Origin: Uloborus plumipes
Lineage: Eukaryota > Arthropoda > Arachnida > Araneae > Uloboridae
NCBI GenBank assembly: GCA_038373865.1
Contig: JAXGGA010000474.1
Location: 124,001 to 188,000, forward strand
DNA: 64,000 bases
Direction: 5' to 3'
In this document: piece by piece, positions 1 to 64,000 of the stretch
How the letters are laid out: the number at the start of each line of letters is the position of its first letter
Position numbering within the stretch: the first letter of the stretch is position 1
Translations under genes and position numbers: made by a program
The notes under the pieces: generated by a model
Told to the model about the DNA's origin: nothing
Database searches by the model: none
What the model saw: the letters and a program-made list of their open reading frames with translations, nothing else

Positions 1-417
1 AACTTAGCATCCCCCCTTCTCACGCCCAATAAATAAGCTGTACAGAAAAATGTTTTTACTTTAAGAAGAATTCATAAAAAATGCAACACTATAAGTGACT
101 AGTAAGTCCATGGTTTTCATACAACCTGCGTTTAGATAAGTGTAAGAGTATAAACGCTTCTCCCAGTATATTTTGGGGAGAACAAAATGAAGAAATACTT
201 TCGGAAAACAATTTCTGACTTGGTCAAAACTTATAGTTGAGAATGAAGAAAAAACGAAGTCTTGTGTTACTGCAAAAAAATGTTAAGCTCTTATGAATAC
301 ATGCAGGAGAATACATTGTATGCGTTCGATTCAAGTTCACAAATATTTCAGATAATTCTCCATGAACGTGCATACCTTATGCCATCAACCATTTTTAAAG
401 TGCAAAACATTTACCTT
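1..417 (-). other. Probable adducin 3' UTR / downstream sequence
   Basis: AT-rich sequence directly after the adducin stop. I found no AATAAA or ATTAAA in transcript sense and no ORF or repeat signature. Confidence 0.45.
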
Positions 418-57533
<57,116 letters not shown>

Positions 57534-57549
57534 CTTGGAAGTCAAGTGA

Positions 57550-58752
57550 CTGCAAAAAATAAATTGAATGAAGTTTTTGTATGAATTATTCACATAGGTA
57601 CGCACAGATAAAAATACTTTTACAAGAAAGCAAACATTTTCAAAATAACAAAAAAATAATTTCTGGAACTAGTTTTAAAACTTGGTTAAGGAACAATTTA
57701 TTTTTCCCTCAAAAAAAAAAAAAAAAAAATTCATAACCTGTAATGCAACCAAAATACACTTCTCGAGAGCTGGGGGGGGGGGGGGGCACCATATTAGTCC
57801 CTATATATTTTCAACTAATGTGTTAGGATTGGTCTCGTGTGATTTTTTTCACACATTAAAAATATTTATTACAAAAATATTTATGCAAAAAAATAATTAA
57901 CTTTTAAACTAAAATAAAATTTTAAAAAATGAATTAGTAATTGAAACAAAAATACAAAAATTATAAGACCAATTGAAACTAGTTGAGGTTAAAATAACTT
58001 CCAATTTTCAAAATAACTGAAATATGTACAGGATGCAAAAGGATTGAAACTTCAAGTTCAGTAAGCAATGTTCGGCAAAGCACGTGTTCAATTTTGGCGT
58101 GGTTACCAAAAAAAGTTGCTTATCCGAAATTCAAATTTTAAAAAAAAGCACTTCAAAAACATTACAGAATTTTCCATAAACATTAGTGAAAATTATTTTT
58201 ATTTTCAAAAAATAGATCAAAATTTCAGAAACTAAAAAAAATATCAATTAGTAATTAATTAGTAGAAGCAGTAATTCCCAAAAAATAAAAATAATAAATA
58301 AAATAAAACAAAACACGAATTACGATTATTCAAAATATCTGTTCATAACTCAAAGTATTCAAAGCATTAGTAGTTCCATTTCTACATTTATTCTACGTTT
58401 GAAAGGCCTAAAAAGTAATGGGGAATGAAACATTAAGAAATGCAGGGTTTTTAAAAACTATGTCAGTTCCTTCTATCTAGATTTCACTATAATTGAAGAG
58501 TTATCTCACGAGTTACGAATTTTGATTCATACAGCCATCGATGTTTGGGGGACTCGAATCTCATCTAATCGTAGTAACACACCGCAATCAACGATCGTGA
58601 AATGATAAGATAGAGAATTGCTTCTCATTAAAGCTGATTTTTAGAAAAATCACAATTATTAACGATCGAGAAAAAAACAAGAAATTCTGTCAAGAACAAA
58701 ACGAGCCTACTTTCCCGTACATCGACATCGGCATTGTAGCATCTGATCAATA
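57550..58752. other. Upstream of the first coding exon, no gene recognised
   Basis: AT-rich with a 15-base G run at 57772-57786. The missing 5' non-coding exon of adducin may lie here or further up, but I could not place it. Confidence 0.45.
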
Positions 58753-59413
58753 TCTAATATCTTTAAACGAGCAATTCTTGTATATATATATATATATATT
58801 TATTTTTCGGATCTCGAAAACGGCTCTAACGATTTCGATAAAAATTTGCAATTAGATAGAGTTTTGGATTCTGAGTTCATCTACGTCGGCGTTTTTTCTG
58901 TAAAAACGCGAGTTTTCACAAAAAACCCCGGTTTTTTTGTGCCTTCATTGAAAGTTTGAGAATCTTTTATTGCGCCATTTTCTTTATGATTACTTTCATT
59001 GTTACTGTTTCCGTGGCGACGACGTTTTGTTATAACAATTGGATTTCATATTTAATCACATCAGCGCGAGTTGAAATTATGGTATTTGGCAACGTTAAAT
59101 TGTTATTGTTTTTAAAATGTTAAAGCAAGGCTTCACTAGATAACAAGCTGTTTCATTTATTCAAAAGCCATGGAATAAAAGCAGTGGTTACTGTCCAGCG
59201 ACATTTATTCAATTTTATGGCAACTTACACGATATAAAAATCGGATTATTTTACTTTTCAAGTACGATTTAAAAATTGAGTATAAAAGTGTTAGTTTTCA
59301 AATACTTTTTTTTCCTCCTCAAGAGTGTTTAGTAAGATATTTCAGGTAAAAAATCAATAAATACGAAACTCATTTTTCTTAAAATATTAAGTTTCAAAAC
59401 AAAATTACATCTA
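58753..59413 (+). mobile_element. Helitron-like element, 5' fragment (copy 1)
   Basis: It starts TCTAATATCTTTAAACGAGC after an A and shares CGGATCTCGAAAACGGCT, then GAGTTCATCTAC and GTGCCTTCATT, with the copy at 59414. It lacks the 3' hairpin terminus and runs directly into copy 2. Confidence 0.6.
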
Positions 59414-60440
59414 TCTAATATCTTTAGACGAGCAATTCTTGTATATATATATTTCGGATCTCGAAAACGGCTATAACGATTTTGATAAAATTTTGTATTA
59501 AGATAAAGTTCTGGTTTTTGAGTTCATCTACATTGGCGTTTTTCTGGAAAAACGCAAGTTTTCACAAAAAAAACCCCCGTTTTTGTGCCTTCATTAGAAG
59601 TTTGACGAGCTTTCTTTCGCCATTTTCTTTATGATTACTCTTATTGTTACTGTTTCATAGCAACCACGTTTTATTATAACAATGGATTTCATATTTAATC
59701 ACATCAACGTAAATTTAAATTTTTATGGTATTTGGCAAACGAGTTTTGGCAACACGTTAGAATTTTATTGTTTTTTTAAAATTTAAAAGAGATCGATCAA
59801 AAGAAAGTTAGAATTGGGTGTGGGCCGCGGTAGTCAGATCGGTAAGTCATCGGACTCGTAACCAGAGGGTCCCGGTCCGATCATATAGAGGAATCCCAGC
59901 CGATCAAAGATCCACCGTCTTCATTAATGGTGGCTGGGGGACGTTAAAAATGTTCGTGGTCATAAAATCCTCCAAGTGAAACGATACCTCTGGGCGATGC
60001 TGGGCCAAGGGTTTGCTCGGCCCTTGGGCCTGGTTCAAAAATGAACAGAGCGCTCTTCAAGGCCCCATCCCGGTTAAACTACGAGTTGTGGTATGTACGG
60101 GGTGAACCTTGGAGTGTGAAGTCAAGTGAAAGTCAAAACCAATTGGAACCAAATGCGTAATGGAAAACATGGACTCTCATCAACCCCCCATCCATTCTCA
60201 TCAACCCCTCCCGCGCTTTAGGCGCCAAATGAAATGAAATTGGGTGTGATTTTATGATGAGCATGGATTAAATAAGGTTGTGTTTTTAAAAACAAATTAC
60301 GTCTGTTTTAAAAGCATAATTGCAACCAAAGGCTTAAAAATGCTTTTCAAGTTTATCTAAATAAGTACTCCGCATTTTAGAAAAAAACACGAGTTTACAA
60401 ACCTCTTTTTTTTTTTAACCGAGCGGGCTCGGTCCCCTGG
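59414..60440 (+). mobile_element. Helitron-like element (copy 2), carrying a SINE
   Basis: The 5' end is TCTAATATCTTTAGACGAGC after host A. The 3' end has the hairpin ACCGAGC-GG-GCTCGGT (60418-60433), then CCCCTGG followed by host T. TC start, hairpin, CTRR end and A/T insertion site are Helitron hallmarks. About 600 bp of its own sequence once the SINE at 59823-60237 is removed. No Rep/helicase. Confidence 0.68.
59823..60237 (+). mobile_element. tRNA-headed SINE, copy 2
   Basis: Same family as 19636-19928: head GGGCCGCGGTAGTCAGATCGG, shared body GATCAAAGATCCACCG and ATTAATGGTGGCTGGG, and tail AAATGAAATGAAAT. The B box is split by an insertion (GGTCCGATC-ATATAGAGG-AATCCC), so it is probably inactive. 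An 11-bp duplication AATTGGGTGTG flanks it (59812-59822 and 60238-60248). It has about 100 extra bases at its 3' end compared with copy 1. Confidence 0.85.
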
Positions 60441-60695
60441 TACTTCTCTTGATTATCTGAAATTGAAAATTATGTCAAACATACCTTTATAGCACTTAAA
60501 GCTGATTTCTAAAAGCAAAATATACCCCTCTCATCAGATGAAATAGACACGTAAAAAGTAAATAAACGAGTCAATAAAGTTTTGTCGCACCTTTTAAAGA
60601 ATGTAACTGTTATAGTTCTTCCGTAGAAAAATTCCACAATCGTTTTCAACAAAGAACATCAAAACACATTTTATCAAAGAAAGAAAAAGAAACAG

Positions 60696-60890
60696 TTTTT
60701 TTTTTTTTTTTCCCCAGAAGCCTTCAGCTTCAACATACATGAGGACTGCGTACTATGCGCATTGCCTCCTGACAAACACAGGACAGATTTACGGCACAGA
60801 GAGGATGAAATAACATCCATGGGAAGGGCGGGATTCGAACCCGCGACCACTTATTTACGAGGAGAATACTCTACTAAAATGTCTTGAATT
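60696..60890 (-). mobile_element. tRNA-derived SINE of a second type, minus strand
   Basis: On the minus strand a perfect pol III B box, GGTTCGAATCC, sits in GTCGCGGGTTCGAATCCCGC. A roughly 100-bp body follows, ending in an A run (T run at 60696-60712 on plus). The A box is weak (TTTAGTAGAGTATTCTCC), so I call it a SINE rather than a tRNA gene; no cloverleaf with matching acceptor arm was found. The 5' end is approximate. Confidence 0.6.
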
Positions 60891-61254
60891 TCATTTTTAA
60901 TCCGTTGCCAGTTGTTTAATATAAATAAAGAATAAAATGCTCTCGTGAATGGAAAATTTTTGTTAACAAAAAAAGAAATCGTCTGCGAAAAAAAAAAAAT
61001 AAAATAATAATAACAAATTAAACAAAACAAATAAATAAACAAAAAATCGTCTGCCCAGTCAGTCATTTTTTTCTGAGCTTGCATTTCCGCCATGTTTGCG
61101 GAGTCGGAGTCGGAATCAGAGCCCGCACAGAAGATTATTCAGAAAAGTATTTTACAAACATTATTTATCAAAACCATTTTCTTACAAATTTAGTTTGAAG
61201 GAAATCCGACTTTAAATTCAGGATCAACATTCAACTTAAATTCCCCGTAGGCTC

Positions 61255-61870
61255 TAATGTTGAAACTTTTTCTGAACGGTTCATCATTGAACGAAAAATG
61301 GTTCAAATTGAAAAGTGAAATATGGGAATGAGCCTCTCCGAGATCTTTTGAACAAAAAAAAGTTGATTCAATTCGGACGGTTCACTTAAAAGTTATTAGG
61401 TGGGGAAAGGTTAATTGAAAGGTTCAATGTTTAACGAAAAAATGTTCAAATTGAAAATTTAAATACGGTAATGAAGCAAGCATCCTTGCCGAGATCTATC
61501 GAACAAAAAAAAGTTTGTTTAAATCGGACTGTTCACTCAAAAGTTATTAGGGGTGAGAGCTTATTTGAACGGTTCAATGTTGAACGAAAAATTGTTCAAA
61601 TCGGAAATTTAAAAACGGGAATGAAGTGTTCTTGATAAAATCTTTCTAAAAAAAAAAAGTTTGTTCAAATCGGACTGTTCATTAAAAAGTTAGAATCGCG
61701 GGGCAGGTTGTTTGAACGGTTCAAAGTTGAACCAAATATTGCTCAAATCGAAAAATCAAATATGGGAATGAGCTGTACTCGCCGAGATCTTTCCAACAAA
61801 AAAAAAATCGTTCAAATCGGAATGTTCATTCAAAAGTTATTAGGGGGGACAGACAGACCGACCGACAGAC
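61255..61870. repeat. Minisatellite, four units of about 148 bp
   Basis: Four diverged units repeat the order GGTTCA.TGTTGAACGAAAA, TGTTCAAAT.G, GGGAATGA, GAGATCT, AACAAAAAAAA, TTCAAATCGGA, GTTCA.T.AAAAGTTATTAG. The array ends in GGGGGGACAGACAGACCGAC. Unit starts are near 61268, 61418, 61567 and 61713. Confidence 0.85.
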
Positions 61871-61968
61871 ACAAATTCCCCATCTTCAATACCCTACTTT
61901 CAAATTTTTAATTTTTCGATATTTATTTCATTTTTTTTTCTTTTTTAACTTTTTTTTACTTGGCGATA

Positions 61969-62014
61969 TTTTTTAGACTTGGCGATATTTTTTAAACTTG
62001 GCGACATTTTTTAG
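61969..62014. repeat. Short tandem repeat ACTTGGCGATATTTTTTAG
   Basis: Three consecutive units of the 19-base motif with one or two changes. Confidence 0.75.
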
Positions 62015-62405
62015 ATGCATTAAGCCACTTTTACTGCCTTTTTCGTCTCTTTTATTTGTAATGGGAAAGTAGGCTAAAAACGGGAGAATCATCCGCAAAG
62101 TCGAAGCATGGGAGATTCCGTTGGAGTGCTACAGTGTGAAACACGCGAACATTTTTGCGTTTGAAAATTGACCGTCGCCCTCGAATTTAAAAAAAAAAAA
62201 ACTCTCCCGAAAAGCTGAAGTCTCGTTTATTTGCGATGGTAACGAAATTTCAGAACCGGGAGCAATCTTAAAGGGGGGAGGGAATAAATTGTTAAGCAAA
62301 TACAGCTAATTGTATAAGTGAAGTCAATACACAATCACACAGAAAAGTGTTCAATCGTCCCGGAGGCCAGAAATCGGCAACTGCAGCAGGCATGAAGCCA
62401 AGGCA

Positions 62406-62542
62406 GTCATTTCAAGTTTTTCCAGGGGTTTTCACAGAGTGAAAACAAAATGCAATTTCATCGGTAAACAAAAAACACGGCCACTTATATGTAAATATAT
62501 CGATTTCTCAATAACCCCCCTCCCCCTTAAATGACTGGCCTG
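62406..62542 (+). repeat. Dispersed repeat, copy 2
   Basis: Matches 55729-55876 in three ordered blocks. Here the middle G run is replaced by a CCCCCCTCCCCC run. Confidence 0.75.
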
Positions 62543-64000
62543 CATAGAGCAAATCCAGAAAATAACTGCTTCGTGTGCAACAGCGCAAGAAATGCATTTG
62601 GAGCAGCAGATTGGCCATATCTAGTTTCGACAGGACTTAATTTGCATAGGAACTTTGCAGGTGCTCAGCTCTTGCACTTCTTTCAAGCTGAAGATGAATT
62701 TTTATACATTTGACAAGAATTCAGACTCTTCACGAATAAAAACAGGAACTGGTGGCAATAGGACTCCTATACATTTTTTTCCACTAATTAAGCACTGAGT
62801 ATCATTCTACACCTTAGATTCCATCTTGCACCTTGAAATAAAGCCGCCATCTCAACAAGAAAATTGTTAGATGGCTCCACTCCCTTGGAGCGTTTGACAT
62901 CAAAAATTAATCAGTTTTTAGCCAAAATGACTGTAGTTCAAATCACTCCTGTTTTTATGCTCAGTCACATCTACGACATTTCCTCATAACTGCGGATCTA
63001 CGATTTTTACGAGCCTAGGCAAAAACTTCTGCCCTTACCCAACTTTAAAATGTTTAATCCAGTTCGAACAAAAAAATACAGAAATGAGGTGAATCTGCCG
63101 CACGGGGCAATGCTCTGGCTCACACTGTTTCCGGAGAACTATCACATTCTCAAAAGAGTTTTTAAAAAATCATTCTTTCAAATTTCAAACAGCAAACGCA
63201 AAATCGGTGGAACATCAGGTACACCAACCTAAAAAGGTTAAAAACAAAAAGCAAAAGCTGAATTGTTGGTAAAAGAAAACTAAAAAATTAAACGAACATT
63301 TTAACTTTTCCAAGAAAAGCATCGATGATTTCATACCCAATTGTGTTGGCAGAGAAAAACCAATCACATTTAAATTTCTCCCCAAAATTGACTGATTGCA
63401 ATATTCTGTTAGGTTTATTAAATTTTTGGTCACAATGAGTTTTTTTTTTTCCTTTGGTAAAGAATGCCAAATGTTTACTACGAAAAATATAAAAAGAAAA
63501 AAATTCACATATAACAAACTTACTAATGAGTAGTACATTTTAGGGCATTTTCTTCCATTGTTCTTGAAAGACAATGCATCCCTGTTCAGTGTGAAAACTA
63601 TTGTTTTGATTCCATAGACGCTAGTTAAAAAAACAGGAGAAAATGATGTTTTCCCACCATCTGGTGTTCTCAGTGCAGAAACTAAATAAATATTTAACGA
63701 GGAATATTTTCTATTTATAAGTCAAGGGCCAGCAGGAACGAAAAATCTACTCATTAAAGACATTTCCTAGAAGTTGATGTCGAACTAGTAACTCTTAACT
63801 TCAAAGATTTGCGCCATGGTTTGAGCAGGAAGAAAAGAATTCGTCCTTATCACATAAAAGGTCACAATAAATAGTGGGGGCATTAAATAGTTGAATCATT
63901 GCTGTAAGAACACAAACGTGAGAAGAAGTGCAAACGGAAAGAGCAATCGGAGAGAGACAGTGGGGGGAAAAAAGAGATATCGACCATTGCAATTTAACAA
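62543..64000. other. Right end of the window, nothing recognised
   Basis: No coding exon, element ends or RNA gene could be supported. ORFs here are short and without recognisable domains. Confidence 0.45.

Noticed and set aside
60815..60860. Possible tRNA gene on the minus strand
   Set aside because: The B box is perfect but there is no acceptable A box or acceptor stem pairing, and a poly-A tail follows; a tRNA-derived SINE fits better.
60851..61093. Minus-strand ORF starting AACATGGCGG (good initiation context)
   Set aside because: After about 17 codons it becomes low-complexity aromatic/hydrophobic sequence from an AT-rich run. No donor site at a plausible place and no recognisable domain.

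Overview
The window is AT-rich animal DNA, most likely from an arthropod and possibly an arachnid; the lineage is an inference. It holds one host gene, adducin (hts / ADD family), on the minus strand. I could place 15 coding exons between 57533 (ATG) and 418 (TAA). All 14 introns have GT..AG ends and every exon phase matches the next, giving a 749-residue protein. It runs from an N-terminal head with the class II aldolase fold, through neck and tail, to a lysine-rich MARCKS-related C-terminus. A 60-nt exon (16170-16229) is frame-neutral and could be a cassette. No non-coding 5' exon, promoter or poly(A) signal could be identified.

Nearly everything else is intronic mobile DNA. Intron 14 (577-14181) holds a hAT element with an 8-bp target duplication and a Helitron nested inside it. 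It also holds a full-length 10.1-kb Ty3/gypsy-type LTR retrotransposon (3739-13853, duplication GGTAG, one uninterrupted 1838-codon gag-pol frame) that split the 3' end of an older LINE. Intron 12 holds a decayed pogo/Tigger element with a tRNA-headed SINE inserted at its edge. Intron 11 holds a TA-flanked MITE. Intron 10 holds a GC-rich Tc1-like element (22718-24136) with near-identical terminal repeats and an intact transposase whose last two catalytic residues are 32 apart rather than 34. Intron 9 holds a tiny TTAA-flanked element, a 1.3-kb TA-flanked element and two hAT-type elements with 8-bp duplications. Intron 7 holds a 3-kb foldback with two 1.4-kb inverted arms. Intron 6 holds a palindromic repeat. 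Intron 5 holds a hAT/ZMYM1-like transposase relic and a tandem repeat. Intron 1 holds a long (TA)n array with a pogo-like element inserted in it, and a 177-bp direct repeat pair.

Upstream of the coding start (57550-64000) are two Helitron-like copies in tandem, one carrying a SINE, plus a second SINE type on the minus strand and a four-unit minisatellite. I see no further host gene there. The only coordinated biology is splicing of adducin. The transposons are independent passengers whose nesting gives a relative history. The most unusual items are the foldback in intron 7, the intact Tc1-like element and the intact LTR retrotransposon.
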